Part shown: positions 35,764 through 47,515 of the stretch, one piece after another | Layout of the letters: each line of letters begins with the position of its first letter | Position numbering within the stretch: the stretch's first letter is position 1 | Notes under the pieces: model-generated | What the model was told of the DNA's origin: nothing | Database searches by the model: none | The model's input: only the letters and a program-made list of their open reading frames with translations | Position numbers and translations under genes: made by a program | NCBI RefSeq assembly: GCF_050003625.1 | Contig: NC_134400.1 | Location: 54,688,066-54,752,065, forward strand | DNA: 64,000 nucleotides | Source of the DNA: Haematobia irritans | Lineage: Eukaryota; Arthropoda; Insecta; Diptera; Muscidae | Direction: 5' to 3'

Positions 35764-36910
35764 TTTATTAACTTTGTCATTCCGTTTGTAACACATCGAA
35801 ATATTGCTCTAAGACCCCATAAAGTATATATATTCTGGGTCGTGGTGAAATTCTGAGTCGATCTGAGCATGTCCGTACGTCCGTCCGTGTGTTGAAATCA
35901 CGCTAACTTCCGAACGAAACAATCTATCGACTTGAAACTTGGCACAAGTAGTTGTTATTGATGTAGGTCGGATGGTATTGCGTATAGCCACATATAAACG
36001 GACCCCCAAATTTGGCTTGCGAGACCTCTAAGAGAAGCAAATTTTATCCGATCCGGCTGAAATTTGGTACATGGTGTTAGAATATGGTCTCTAACAATCA
36101 TGCAAAAATTGGTCCTCATCTGTTCATAATTATATATAGCCCCCATATAAACCGATCCCCCGATTTGGCTTGCAGAGCCTCTAAGAGCAACAATTTTCAT
36201 CCGATCCGGCTGAAATTTGGTACATGGTGTTAGTATACGGTCTCTAACAACCATGCAAAAATTGGTCCATATCGGTCCATAATTATATATAGCCCCCATA
36301 TAAACCGATCACCAGATTTGACCTCCGGAGCCTCTTGGAAGACCAAAATACATCTGATTCAGTTTAAATTTGGTACGTGATGTTAATATATATAGCCCCC
36401 ATATAAACCGATCCCCCGATTTGGCTTGCAGAGCCTCTAAGAGCAACAATTTTCATCCGATCCGGCTGAAATTTGGTACATGGTGTTAGTATACGGTCTC
36501 AAACACCCATGCAAAAATTGGTCGATATCGGTCCATAATTATATATAGGCCCCATATAAACCGATCCCCAGATTTGACCTCCGGAGCAACTTGGAAGAGC
36601 AAAATTCTTCCCATTCGTTTGAAATTTTGTACGTGATGTACAACAACCATGCTGGAATTGATTCCTATCAGTCCATAATAATATATATCTTCCATATAAA
36701 CCGATCCCCAGATTTGACCTCCGGTGCCTTTTGGAGAAGCAAAATTCATCCGATCTGGTTGAAATTTGGTACGTGGTGGTTGTATATGATATTTAACAAC
36801 CATGTGAGTTGAAATTTGTGGATGACAGTTTTTCGTAAAAGTTTCTACGCAATCCATGGTGGAGGGTACATAAGATTCGGCCTGGCCGAACTTACGGCCG
36901 TATATACTTG
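35764..36910 (+). mobile_element. Family C element, copy C4
   Basis: Leader 'ACTTTGTCATTCCGTTTGTA' and 'GACCCCATAAAGTATATATA', five 'TATATATAGCCCCCATATAA' units, then CTACGCAATCCATGGTGGAG, TTCGGCCTGGCCGAA and TATATACTTG followed by a T-run. The TATACCC start is lost. No minisatellite is present. Confidence 0.82.
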
Positions 36911-37556
36911 TTTTTTTTTTTTTTTTTTTGTTAAATGAAGATAAAACTGTTACCTTTCCAAATCGTTGGTAGAATTGCTGATAAACGACTCCAACGACAT
37001 CTATCGACAAAACAAGAAAATACTTATTCGATTACTCAAACACACTACTTTTGCCCCCAATAAACCTATGCTACAAGTAAATCGATTAACCATTAGCGAT
37101 GCCTAAACCTAAACTAGGTTAATTACTTCCTATAGCAAACTTCGAAAACAAGAATAGATGTGTTGACAATGCTTTCAATAAAAAATTAGAATTTAATTAA
37201 AAATTAATTACAACTTGAAATAACCAGCTAAATGGTCATGTCATCCGATTACAATACTCTAACAAGTTTCTCAGAAAATACAATAAAACTTTCAAACCAT
37301 TAAGTATCGTTCGTGCATTCGTTATAAAATAACTACGGTGTTTTACAAAGAAAAACCATAGGTATTTGGAATATCCCTTCCATACCAGCTAGGCAGTCCA
37401 CTAAAAGTTGATTGAATTTAATAATAAATTTTAATAATGTTAATAACAGTGTAGCCCAAAATGCAGTAAAAATGTTATTTTTACTGAAAAAAAAAACTAC
37501 ACTAAATAAAACAATGAACCCATATGGACGAAAAAGGCTGTTTATACCCTTCACCA
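36911..37556. other. Low-copy AT-rich sequence, no gene seen
   Basis: After a 19-nt T-run the sequence matches no family recurring here. No frame with plausible codon use was found. Confidence 0.45.
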
Positions 37557-38516
37557 CACGGATGAAAAAGACTGTTTTTCATATGTTTGGCTATAAACAT
37601 TATATGTTTGGAACACAAATTTTTAAACACAATATTTTTGAGTGCAAGCATATAATGTTCATAAACTAGCATAACATGTTTGGGACATATATGTTAATAT
37701 GTTAGAACATATTATGTTTGGGACATAAAATGATTGTAAATATAATATGCTTGGATGCAAACATATATTAATTTAGAAATAGCCTATAAACATATATGTG
37801 TTTAGTAGCTTGGAGCGCTATTTAACAGGGAGCGACATTGAATTAAGTTGGTGGTTGTTGCTTGTTATTACAAAATTAACATTTTATTTTTCCTTGGGCA
37901 ATTGATCAGCTACTTCTTTGATCCTTACAAACTGTGTGATCCGCTGTTCGAATCCCCGTCCGGCAAAAGGTAAAATTAAAATAAAAAAAAAATCATACAA
38001 TTGAATAATTTCTTCTACAATGTTTGTATTACAGAAACAGGTGCTAAGAACTAAAAAATCTCGTGGAAGTGAGAAAGATGTGGGGGAATATACAATTGGG
38101 CAGAAACAAAATTTTGAGCATTCAGGTCGAAAACCTATGTTGTTAGCACCTATATTGTAAATATATAAATAAATAAATATATAAATAAATAAAATTTTGA
38201 GCACAATATTGTTTGGGAGAATTTTTTTTAAGCATATAATATTTTTGGGTGCTAAATGCTTCCAAACATATTATATGTTCACATAATAACATATTGTTTT
38301 TTGGAAGACAACATTATTGAATTTGGATGCAAAAATACAAAATGTTTGGAACTTAGACTACCCAAACATATATTGTTTAGACTAATATGCTTTCAAACAT
38401 ATTATATATTAGAAGAGATCAAACATATAAATGTTTGGGCAATACCCAAAATGTATATGCTTGAAGCAAAATATGTTTGGGAGTATATGTTACAGAAGCA
38501 ATTTTTTATGAGCGTG
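37557..38516. mobile_element. Family G MITE, copy G4
   Basis: CACGGATGAAAAAGACTG to TTTTTTATGAGCGTG, the same orientation as G3 and nearly identical to it. The tRNA-like half is at 37925-37975 (CGCTGTTCGAATCCCCGTCC). Flanking bases are CA and TG rather than a TA pair. Confidence 0.85.
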
Positions 38517-38790
38517 TGGACATTTATACAAAAACTATAGCTGATACTTTTGCGGGTTCTTTTTTGTATTTTTTCTCACACTTTGAAAGATATTATAGGG
38601 CAAATAGCGCTTATTTTCGTAAGGCCATTTGGTCAAAATTCATGAATCAAGTTTTCAGAACAAGCTCATATTGCTCTTGAAGTAATTGAGGTAGATTTTT
38701 AAAATGACAATTTTTGTTCTGCATGCTATTAGTACAACTAAAAACAGATGAAAAATAAAAGTTTTTAACATTAGATTTATTTCGGTAGTG
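38517..38790. other. Low-copy sequence, no gene seen
   Basis: No recognisable repeat or coding frame. Confidence 0.4.
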
Positions 38791-41333
38791 AAATGGTTAA
38801 TAGTATTGTTAATTGTGCTAAATTTGGTTGAAATCGGTTCAGATTTAGATATAGCTCCCATATATATCTTTAGTCCGATTTCGACTAATATGGCCGCAAA
38901 AGCCAGAGTTTTGCCCTGATTTAATAGTATCTTTATGCGTGTCGAATTTGTTATATAGAAAGATATATCTCCCATATATATCTTTCGCTCGATTTACACC
39001 CATATGACAAACTTTCCACAGAATGGTCGAATTTTAAATAAAGCTCCGACTTGTGGAAATATCGCCCGAATTGGCCAAATAATATACCACAACCACATAT
39101 CTTGGCGAGATTTAACCAATATCCGTGTAAAACGCCACTGCTGAGTAGCAAAAATTGTAAATATTACTCAAATTGTCCTATATCTCGAATACATATGTAT
39201 CGCTCGATAAATCATAAATGCTCTTTTGTACAATTGCATCAAAATTGCTCTAGCTTTATATTTCCCATGTTTATACCCTACTCCAAATAGTGGTCAGGGT
39301 ATAATAAGTTTGATCGGCCAAAAAATGTGCCTACCAGAAATATTGATTTTAGACCCCATAAAATATATACCGATCGACTCAGAATCACCTCCTGAGTCGA
39401 TCTAGCGCTTGGTGTCCGTCCGTCCGTCCGTCTGTCCATGTATTTGTTGTTCACAGGATTCCGGTCGTAATTATGAACCAATTTTGATGAAATTTGGTAC
39501 AGGGAGTTTTTTGGGCACAAGGACGAACGCTATTGAATTTGGATCAAATCGGATCAAATTTAGATATAGCTCCCATATATATGTAAAGTCCAATTTCGAC
39601 AAATGGGGTCACGTTGCGCTTTTTTTCAAACGGATCGTCACCAAATTTGCAAAAGGTAATCTTTTCCATCGCCCTTCAAGTCTGCAAAATTTCATCCAAA
39701 TCGGTTCAGATTTAGATATAGCTCTCATATATATGTATCGCCCGATTTTCCCAAATTTGGCCACAAAACCTTTATTTATCAACCGATATTACTCAAAGTT
39801 GGCTAAATATAATCTTCTATAGCACTAACTATATGTGCAAAAAATCATCGAAATCGGTTCAGATTTAGCTATAGCTCCCATATATATACCGCCCGATTTT
39901 TATAAATTTGGCCATAAAACCCTTATTTATCAACCGATCTTACTCAAATTTAGCGAAATGTAGTCTTCTATAGCACTAACTATATGTGCGAAAATATATA
40001 TGTATCGCCCGATTTGGTCAAATTTGGCCATAGAACCCTTATTTATTAACCGATCTTACTAAAAGTTGGCTAGATCCAGTCCTCTATAGTACTAACTATA
40101 TGTGCAAAATTTCATCGAAATCGGCTCAGATGTAGATATAGCTCCCATATATGTATCACCCGATTTTGAAAAATTCGCCCTAAATAACTTTATGTTTGAC
40201 CATACAGGCCTCATTTCGTAACTGATCTTACTCAAATCTTGCACAAGGTAACCTTTTGTGGTATTAATCAAACCCGCAAAATATTATGCAAATTTGTTCA
40301 GATTTAGATATGGCTTCCATATATATGCATCGCTCGATTTTCCCAAATTTGGCCGTAAAACCCTTATTTACCAACCGATCGTAACCAAGGTTGGCTAAAT
40401 GTAATCTTCTATACCACTAACTGTATGTGCAAAATTTCATCGAAATCGGTTCAAATTAGAATATAGCTCCCATATATATGTATCGCCCGATTTTGAAAAA
40501 TCTGCTCCTAATAACCTTATTTTTGACCATAGGGGCCTCATTTATTAACTGATCGTACTCAAATTTTAAACAAAGTGACCTTCTGTGGTATCAATCATAC
40601 CTGCAAAAGATTATACAAATTGGTTCAGATTTAGATATAGGTCCCATATATATGCATCGCTCGATTTTGTCATATTTGGCCATAATACTCTTATTTATTA
40701 ACCTATGTTATTCATATTTCAAATTTTGATGTACTAGGTGATCGTATTTAGACTTACATGTAGCTCTTACATAATAATATTGCCCGATTTTTACATATGT
40801 GGATTTATTACCCACAACTAATTGACCGATTTCCTCTGTTTTAATAATGGACTCAATATTAGTGGCATACTAACTCTTTTGGTGCCAAATAAACTATAGC
40901 TCCTAATATTAGACATTTCTGCTCAGATTGTGACAAGACTACCGTAAATATGTACCCCCCTTTATGTTCTCCAAAACCTATACCAATGATACCCCACAAA
41001 TGCTTATGTTTACTAATTCAGTAGGGGTGGTTTAGGGTATGATATAGTCGGCCCCGCCCGACTTTCTACTTTACTCACTTGTTTTTTTACTAACATTGTG
41101 TTTCATCCCAGGGTGTTAGCCGATTTAATTTTTAAATCTAGCGATTTTGTAGAAGTACAAAAAATTGTCTCCAAATCGTTTCAGATATAAATATTTATAT
41201 ATGGGAATATAAACCTTGATAATAACTCCCAACAAATTTGAAGGAGTTGAGATGGTAACACAAATTTTGGTCTACATAATGGTGAAGGGTATAATATAGT
41301 CGGCCCCGCCCGACTTTAGACTTTACTTATTTG
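38791..41333 (+). mobile_element. Older family A element, A5, split by A4
   Basis: 38815-39271 carries A-type units ('GATATAGCTCCCATATATA') up to TTTCCCATGTTT. 41082-41333 resumes at TTTTACTAACATTGTGTTTC and ends with GTCGGCCCCGCCCGAC and ATTTG. The A1 sequence CCCATATTTTTTACTAACAT is the uninterrupted order. Confidence 0.8.
39272..41081 (+). mobile_element. Family A element, copy A4, nested in A5
   Basis: TATACCCTACTCCAAATAGTGG to CTCACTTG. At 1.81 kb it has about nine units in two alternating types ('TTTATCAACCGATCTTACTC' and 'GATATAGCTCCCATATATAT'). The GTCGGCCCCGCCCGAC hairpin lies near the 3' end. This is self-insertion of the family into its own T-run. Confidence 0.85.
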
Positions 41334-42128
41334 TTTTCATATGTGTGGGTGAAAAAATTATATATTTTAAGTGCAAGCATATGATGTTAATAAACTAGGA
41401 TAACATGTTTGCGACATATACCCAGCAAAAAAGCGTTGCCAAAAAAGCAGTGAAAATTTTGTTTTTGGATCCGGAAGTGGTGCAAAATTGGCGCAGAAGC
41501 GATGAATTTAACATGGGCTTGCCATAGGACGGGTGTCCACCATTACAACAGCCGCATCACTTCTTAAGGTGTGTTTTGGATGTGACTTAAAAATAAATAA
41601 GTTAAATTCTAAATAAATAATTTTTATAATTTTTTATGATATTTTGTGCATTCTAGCGCTTGTCTGAAACGTTTGACTAAAAAAATTCCCAATTTTTCTA
41701 GAATGGATATTGCATTTTTTTCGACATAATTTTAACAATTTGTACTACTTTATTAATTCCTACTCTGTTTTTAACCTATTTGAAACACAAAAAGTTGAAA
41801 TTACCCATTAAAAATATGAAAAAAGCGAGTTATAAAAAATCGAATTAAAAGAACTTCCTCTGTAGTTAAAATAAAGGACATTTTTGGAATTGCTTTTAAA
41901 GTTGTGCCTTTAGAAGAACTTCCAAAAATTTTTGCTGGGATATGTTAGAATATCTTATGTATGGGACATAATATTTTTGTAAACATAATATGTTTGGATA
42001 CAAACATATATTAATATAGAAATAGCCTATAAACATATATGTGTTTAGAAAGAGAAACCTAGAGAGTAAGTTGCAAGTAAAAGAATGGAAGTAACCAATT
42101 GGCGCCTTAAAAATATATACCCAAATTA
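41334..42128. mobile_element. J-type fragment split by B3
   Basis: 'CATATGTGTGGGTG', 'AACATGTTTGCGACATATA' before and 'ATATGTTAGAATATCTTATG' after the insert, then 'GAAGTAACCAATTGGCGCC', are parts of J/G. Both J termini are missing. Confidence 0.6.
41431..41940 (-). mobile_element. Family B MITE, copy B3 (intact)
   Basis: TIRs CCCAGCAAAAA and TTTTTGCTGGG with a 2-3 bp (ATA or TA) duplication in an ATATATG target. The 510 bp contain the landmarks GGGCTTGCCATAGGACGGG and CATCACTTCTTAAGGTGTG. This copy defines the B boundaries. It is non-coding. Confidence 0.85.
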
Positions 42129-42138
42129 TATTAAAATT

Positions 42139-42655
42139 ATACATTTTAAGAAAATCTGAACTTTTTTAGTAAATCTGTATGCTTCATTTGTATATAATTT
42201 TTCCCCTTTTCAGCTAATTTGGGAGCCACCGTGGTGCCCAGGACTTCAATCAAACCCACGACAACACAAGGTCATGGGTTTGATTCCTGCTTCGACCAAA
42301 TACCAAAAAGTTTTTCAGCGGTGGATTATCCCACCTCAGTAATGCTGGTGACATTTCTAAGTGTTTCAAAGCTTATCAGAGTGGTTTCACTGCAATGTGG
42401 AACACCGTTCGGACTCGGCTATAAAAAGGAGATCGTTTGTCATTAAGCTTAACATGGAATCGGGTAGCACTTAGTGATAAAAGAGAAGTTCACCACTGTG
42501 GTATCACAGTGGAATGAATAGTCTAAGTCAGCCTGCCACATAACCTAACCTAACTGATTTCACTAACGTACTCAAAAAATTTATTAAATTCAAGGAAACT
42601 TTCTCATAAAATAATAATTCCAAGAACTAAAATAGAATTAAATTGGCTTTGCGAT
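42139..42655 (-). mobile_element. Family E fragment, E6, split by a SINE
   Basis: In reverse, 'TAGTAAATCTGTATGCTTC' before and 'CACTAACGTACTCAAAAAAT' plus 'TTAAATTGGCTTTG' after the SINE follow the E order. Neither E terminus is preserved. Confidence 0.65.
42221..42550 (+). mobile_element. tRNA-derived SINE nested in E6
   Basis: Starts GGGAGCCACCGTGGTGCC and ends CTAACCTAA. The flanks CAGCTAATTT and TAACTGATTT form an imperfect ~10-bp target duplication. The A-box segment is replaced by unrelated sequence (ACTTCAATCAAACCCACGAC), while the B-box-like GGGTTTGATTCC persists. Confidence 0.82.
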
Positions 42656-42773
42656 TGGCATAGATATATATTTTATATATTTTATTTATAACAAAGAGTG
42701 TAGGAACTTTTATGCTTTTCCACTTAATTATTAATAGGTTACTTATAATTTGATAATGTTTTGCATATGCAAT

Positions 42774-43250
42774 TTATTGTTTGTGATCTGAGAAAAATAC
42801 ACTATAAAAAAACTCATTGACTAGATGATTTATTAGTTCAGACTCACTGTCAAAAACTAGGTTGCAACGATCATTAATATGAACATATTGGCATGAAATG
42901 CCCCAAGATGCAAAATTTGTTGAAAAATTCAGCATTTTATCCTGAATAAGTTGGAATCCGGTCAGGTTATGTAGTCTATGTGTGGAATAGTGCCATGGGA
43001 GATCGTAAACAAGTTTGTTTAAATGACATTTTCCAGATGTTGCCCATAGTGGAGCACAGTAAAATATTACTGGTAAGAATATTGATTTTAATATGATTTT
43101 CTTGTATATATTTAACTCGGATTTTCTATTTATCAAAGGGTACATAGTCCTGATAGCTTTGTTCTCTTTGTCAACAATATGAGATATGTTTGTTTCCTTC
43201 ACCAAAAACCAATAAACTTTTCGATGAGGGCGTTTTGTCCTTAGAGTTGG
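42774..43250 (-). pseudogene. Jockey-group non-LTR ORF2 C-terminal fragment
   Basis: The 143-aa frame (42774-43205) reads 'KENKAIRTMYPLINRKSELN', 'YKKIILKSIFLPVIFYCAPL' and 'LNKLVYDLPWHYSTHRLHN', the region after the RT domain in Jockey-type elements (the A-x-x-x-LYPL-x-N-R-K-S pattern). No RT or endonuclease remains. A 3' tail is not evident. Confidence 0.72.
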
Positions 43251-43449
43251 GTAAATTCGACTTAGACTTCAAAACCAGGAGGTATTTTGAGAAATTTATA
43301 GTGTAGCTAATATGTTTTGCAACCAACTTCAGAGTGCTATAACTTCTAAACCGCTGGCAGCTGACACATTTATTTCAGCGATAGTTAATTATATCGTTTA
43401 CAAGCTTACAAAAGCATTTTGACCTATTGCATTCACAAATGATTTTATT

Positions 43450-43560
43450 TGTAGTGGAATTAAAGTGTGACAGTGCGATCGTTTTATATTTGGCTTGAAC
43501 TTTATATTGCGTTAGAACTCTCCAGTATTTAAATCTTTTGTTTCCTATACATATTTACGT
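43450..43560 (+). pseudogene. N-terminal remnant of the unnamed transposase
   Basis: 'VELKCDSAIVLYLA' at 43455 aligns by eye with 'EFKRDSIIALLLTGKPQ' at 45249, then stops follow. It is the start of a Tc1/mariner-like helix-turn-helix. Very decayed. Confidence 0.4.
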
Positions 43561-43882
43561 GGTATTAATGATTACGAAACCTAAATTTTAAGACGCACAA
43601 TTTACAAAATGTCAAGGATAATTTTTGTAGAATAATGAAATTATAATTTAAAAAAAATCAGAAGATTTTTTTTTTTAATTTAGAACACAAATTTTGGAAA
43701 TATACGTCCCTCCGTTAAAGTCGTTTATCTTGCACTAAAGCACATTTTCCTTAATATAAAGAAAAACATTTTTGACTTAAAGAAATTGCCCTTAAAATCA
43801 CTGAAATATTGAATCGTTAGATTTAAGATAAAACGCTTCAAATATAGGCTAAGATATGTTTTGAGCATTGTGTATCTATGTA

Positions 43883-44816
43883 AAGGGTGATTTGTTAAGA
43901 GCTTGATAACTTTTTTTTAAAAAAAAACGCATAAAATTTGGAAAATCTCATCGGTTCTTTATTTGAAACGTTAGATTGGTCCATGACATTTACTTTTTGA
44001 AGATAATTTCATTTAAATGTTGACCGCGGCTGCGTCTTAGGTGGTCCATTCGGAAAGTCCAATTTTGGGCAACTTTTTCGAGCATTTCGGCCGGAATAGC
44101 CCGAATTTCTTCGGAAATGTTGTCTTCCAAAGCTGGAATAGTTGCTGGCTTATTTCTGTAGACTTTAGACTTGACGTAGCCCCACAAAAAATAGTCTAAA
44201 GGCGTCAAATCGCATGATCTTGGTGGCCAACTTACCGGTCCATTTCTTGAGATGAATTGTTCTCCGAAGTTTTCCCTCAAAATGGCCATAGAATCGCGAG
44301 CTGTGTGGCATGTAGCGCCATCTTGTTGAAACCACATGTCAACCAAGTTCAGTTCTTCCATTTTTGGCAACAAAAAGTTTGTTAGCATCGAACGATAGCG
44401 ATCGCCATTCACCGTAACGTTGCGTCCAACAGCATCTTTGAAAAAATACGGTCCAATGATTCCACCAGCGTACAAACCACACCAAACAGTGCATTTTTCG
44501 GGATGCATGGGCAGTTCTTGAACGGCTTCTGGTTGCTCTTCACTCCAAATGCGGCAATTTTGCTTATTTACGTAGCCATTCAACCAGAAATGAGCCTCAT
44601 CGCTGAACAAAATTTGTCGATAAAAAAGCGGATTTTCTGCCAACTTTTCTATGGCCCATTCACTGAAAATTCGACGTTGTGGCTCGTTAGTAAGTCTATT
44701 CATGATGAAATGTCAAAGCATACTGAGCATCTTTCTCTTTGACACCATGTCTGAAATCCCACGTGATCTGTCAAATACTAATGCATGAAAATCCTAACCT
44801 CAAAAGAATCACCCTT
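43883..44816 (-). mobile_element. DD41D mariner (rosa-like), internally deleted
   Basis: The outer ends AAGGGTGATT are shared; inner TIR similarity is imperfect. TA flanks both sides (43881-43882, 44817-44818). The element is 934 bp and contains one open transposase frame. It is inserted in family I sequence. Confidence 0.85.
43990..44703 (-). pseudogene. DD41D mariner transposase, N-terminally deleted but open
   Basis: An uninterrupted 237-codon frame. All three catalytic acidic residues are visible: D35 in 'FSDEAHFWLNG', D128 in 'FQQDGATCHTA' and D170 in 'DLTPLDYFLWG'. 41 residues separate the last two, the spacing reported for the rosa group. Family members are usually ~340 aa, so the ~105-residue helix-turn-helix DNA-binding part is missing. 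The ATG follows directly on 5'-UTR-like sequence, consistent with one internal deletion. A catalytic domain without DNA binding should not mobilise the element, but the open frame implies a fairly recent copy. Confidence 0.85.
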
Positions 44817-44850
44817 TATTAAAGTTTTTTTTTTTTTTTTTTTTTTTTTT

Positions 44851-45017
44851 TTGAATTAAGAAAAACTTGTTTTACTTTGAAGTATCTGTTACGATTTGGA
44901 TTTTGAATGCCTGTTTATTAATATTTTTTTTTTTTTTTTTTGTTTGAATTAAGAAAAACTTGTTTTACTTTGAAGTATCTGTTACGATTTGGATTTTGAA
45001 TGCCTGTTTATTAATAT
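44851..45017 (+). repeat. Direct duplication, about 93-bp unit
   Basis: TTGAATTAAGAAAAACTTG to TTATTAATAT occurs at 44851-44924 and again at 44944-45017, without visible differences, separated by a T-run. A 32-nt T-run also precedes the first copy. Confidence 0.85.
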
Positions 45018-45239
45018 ATCGCAAAAAGGAAATGAATGTTCCTTATATGAAATCTTTATTGTTATTTTAATTTTATTGATTCTAGATTTAAAGCTACATA
45101 GGTCCATTAGAATGTCTTTGTATTAAAGAAGCCGCATCTTTGATTCGGAATCAATACCAAAAATCCTTAAGGGAAGGTCAAAATCTTTGAATACAAGTAA
45201 ACTTTTTGAGTGTACCTTTGCTCGTTACCTCGATACTGC

Positions 45240-45490
45240 CTTTTTTGGAATTTAAGCGTGATAGTATTATTGCTTTACTTTTGACTGGAAAACCTCAAAT
45301 GGCGATCGCTATAGCATTAAATTGTGAATAAATCTTTTGTTTCCCGTGATACCAGTAATGTTGCATCGCATTCAAACAGTGGGCGAAAACAACGGTAACA
45401 ACACTAGAAATAATCAGGAAAGTGAAGGTTAGATGTGATCAAAATCCACGCCGCAGTGGTAGAAAATTTATTCGAGAGCTGAACATATCG
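45240..45490 (+). pseudogene. N-terminal part of unnamed transposase, split by I2
   Basis: 'EFKRDSIIALLLTGKPQMAI' is followed after a stop and frameshift by 'KVRCDQNPRRSGRKFIRELN'. This is the two-HTH organisation of a Tc1/mariner-type DNA-binding domain. I2 begins at 45493 within it. Pieces at 47335, 35160 and 58395 may be the C-terminus of the same family; that link is inference. Confidence 0.55.
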
Positions 45491-45492
45491 TG

Positions 45493-45945
45493 CACTCAAA
45501 AAATGTTTACTTGAATCCAAAGATTTTAATCTTCCTCAAAAATTTTGGTTTTGACTCCGGGCCCAAGATGAAGTTTTCGTAAAATAAAGACATTTTTTAG
45601 GGACCCATCTAGCTTTAAATCTACGATGGATAAAATTGAAATTAGGACACAAATCTCATGTATCGAATGTGCATTTTTCCTTTGCGATATATTAATAAGG
45701 CTATTTACGTACATATAAATGCTAGTTTAAAAATCCAAATTATGACAGTTACTTAAAAGTAGAAAATGTTTTCTTAATTCCATAAAGTCCTTAAACCAAA
45801 GATGCGAAATCCTCAAAATAACTTAGCCTATATTTAAAACGTTTTTATCTTAAATTTAAAGATGCAATATATCAGTAAATTTAAAGACGATTTCCTTAAA
45901 TCTAAGTTTAAATTTAATGACAAAAAATTTGAAGCAAAATTAATA
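45493..45945 (+). mobile_element. Family I element, copy I2
   Basis: CACTCAAAAAATGTTTACTTG, 'GACTCCGGGCCCAAGATG' and 'CCTTTGCGATATATTAATAA', then 'TTAGCCTATATTTAAAACG', parallel I1 reversed. The right terminus is unclear. Confidence 0.6.
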
Positions 45946-46155
45946 AACTTTCTTTTAATTAAAATTTAATTATTTTGAAGAAATTTGTTATATGACAAGG
46001 CAAGTATAGCCTCCATCCTTGTCCCAAAAACTGTCGATATACCCAAATACCTTTCCAACGATATATTATATTTAGACCATTAATTAGAAAAAGCACTAAA
46101 GATTTGCACTCCAAAATTTAACGAAAAAGTAAAACCCTGGGTTCTGGACCATATA

Positions 46156-47069
46156 CACGCAAAAAAATAATTCTTTCCTCCCAAACGAAATTTTAGACAA
46201 ACAAAGTTCGTTTCTCATTTGCTTTTCGCTCTATGGAAGTGTATTTGGAAGAAAGTATATACTTTTTGTGATAAACGTTTATTCTTTTCCAGGATGTAAA
46301 AACAATTTCATAAAGACTAGCTCAAAAAAATGTTTTCTTGCTAATTGCATTTTCCCTTACATCTTTCTCACATCCACAATGTTTTTTAGTTCTTAACACC
46401 TTTTCCTGTAATACCAACAATGTAGAAGAAATTATACGATTTTATAAATTTTTAAAATTTTTTTACCTTTCGCCTGGACGGAGAATCGAACCGCAGACCA
46501 TGCACTTTGTAAGCCAACACACTAACCACTGAGCTATGTACCTGTTATGGTCATCAATAGATAATTTTCCATATAAGTTATATTTATATAGCATAGCTTG
46601 CGGCGCCCACGAACCGAATAAACAATGTTTATTTAACAGAAACAAACATTTAGTTTGTCACCGTGGAGCAGTGGTTGCTACGTCCGACTTGCATGCCAAG
46701 GGTCGTGGGTTCGATCCCTGCTTCGACCAAAGTTTTTTTTTATTGTTTTTTTTTTTTTACATATATTCCAGATATGTTCGGAAGATTCCGAAAAAAATGT
46801 TCAACATTACATTGTACTATATTCAATTTTGAACTGTAAAATGTGTCTTATTAAAGACCTAAAGTCAGAAAAGAACAGTGTTTGATATAAACGAAATGGA
46901 CTGTGTTGTTGTTTCAAAAATAACTTTTTTTATTGAAAAAATAAAAATGCTGTAACAGACGAATTTTTTTGGTGATAAAAGTTTAAAATTTTCGAAGCAA
47001 TTCAAAAAACTCTAACAAAAGAAAAACGTTTTCGGTACACGTTTTCCAAACGTTTTTTTTCTTTGTGTG
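46156..47069. mobile_element. Family K element, copy K1
   Basis: Ends CACGCAAAAAAATAATTC and CGTTTTTTTTCTTTGTGTG, flanked by TA (46154-46155, 47070-47071), 914 bp. The centre carries the same tRNA-like pair as J, followed by 'TTGATATAAACGAAATGGAC', also shared with J. The outer ~250 bp differ from J. It has no coding capacity. Confidence 0.85.
46466..46729. repeat. Head-to-head tRNA-like modules in K1
   Basis: Minus strand 46466-46540: CTCAGTGGTTAGTGTGTTGG and GGTTCGATTCTCCG. Plus strand 46658-46729: GAGCAGTGGTTGCTACG and GGGTTCGATCCCTGCTTCG. A- and B-box-like spacing is kept in both. Confidence 0.75.
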
Positions 47070-47071
47070 TA

Positions 47072-47334
47072 TGTTACTGACAAAATGTCGTGTTACTGCA
47101 CTTATATGGCCCCAGAAGCCATAGTTTTAAATTGCTTTGCTTCAAATACTAGGAACCTACAAACTTGCAAACTTACAGGAAAAAAATTAGCTTTCACAGA
47201 AAGAAAAAATTACGTTCATATCTTTATCCATCCAAAAGTTACAGAATTATTTCCAAAAAAAAAAGGGTTTGAACCAAATAAATTCCGAATATTATCGGAA
47301 AATGTCCTAAATGCAGTATTGTAGCAGAGAACCA
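47072..47334. other. Fragment of an unnamed repeat shared with 7740-8830
   Basis: 'TATCTTTATCCATCCAAAAG' and 'TTACAGAATTATTTCCAAAA' recur at 8790-8830 around G1. Its ends are not defined. Confidence 0.45.
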
Positions 47335-47515
47335 TTTCGGCCGCCGACCATGGACATTACAACAGGATTCAAAATCATCGAACTCACAACACGTCCACCC
47401 AGAATGGATTAAAAAAAGGTTCCACGTTTCATTTCTACTGCACAATGGGGTTCCTCACTTCATTTCTACCTCAATGGTCATCAAAATATTCGGATCCCAA
47501 TCAAATAACCTATTG
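47335..47515 (+). pseudogene. Decayed transposase C-terminal fragment
   Basis: 'FGRRPWTLQQDSKSSNSQHV' contains the second catalytic Asp context (QQDS), and 'WSSKYSDPNQ' echoes the usual WPSNSPDLNP before the third acidic residue. Several stops. Same family as 58395-58500 ('QMDSAPSHSTRINQEWLKRR'). Confidence 0.55.

Larger units (their letters stand above)
43690..45212 (-). mobile_element. Family I element, I1, split by DD41D mariner
   Basis: In reverse it opens CACTCAAAAAGTTTACTTG at 45212, flanked by TA at 45213-45214. It runs through 'TTGGTATTGATTCCGAATCA' and 'TTTTGCGATATATTAATAAAC', is broken by the mariner, and resumes with 'TTAGCCTATATTTGAAGCG'. The far end near 43690 is not defined. 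Confidence 0.6.
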
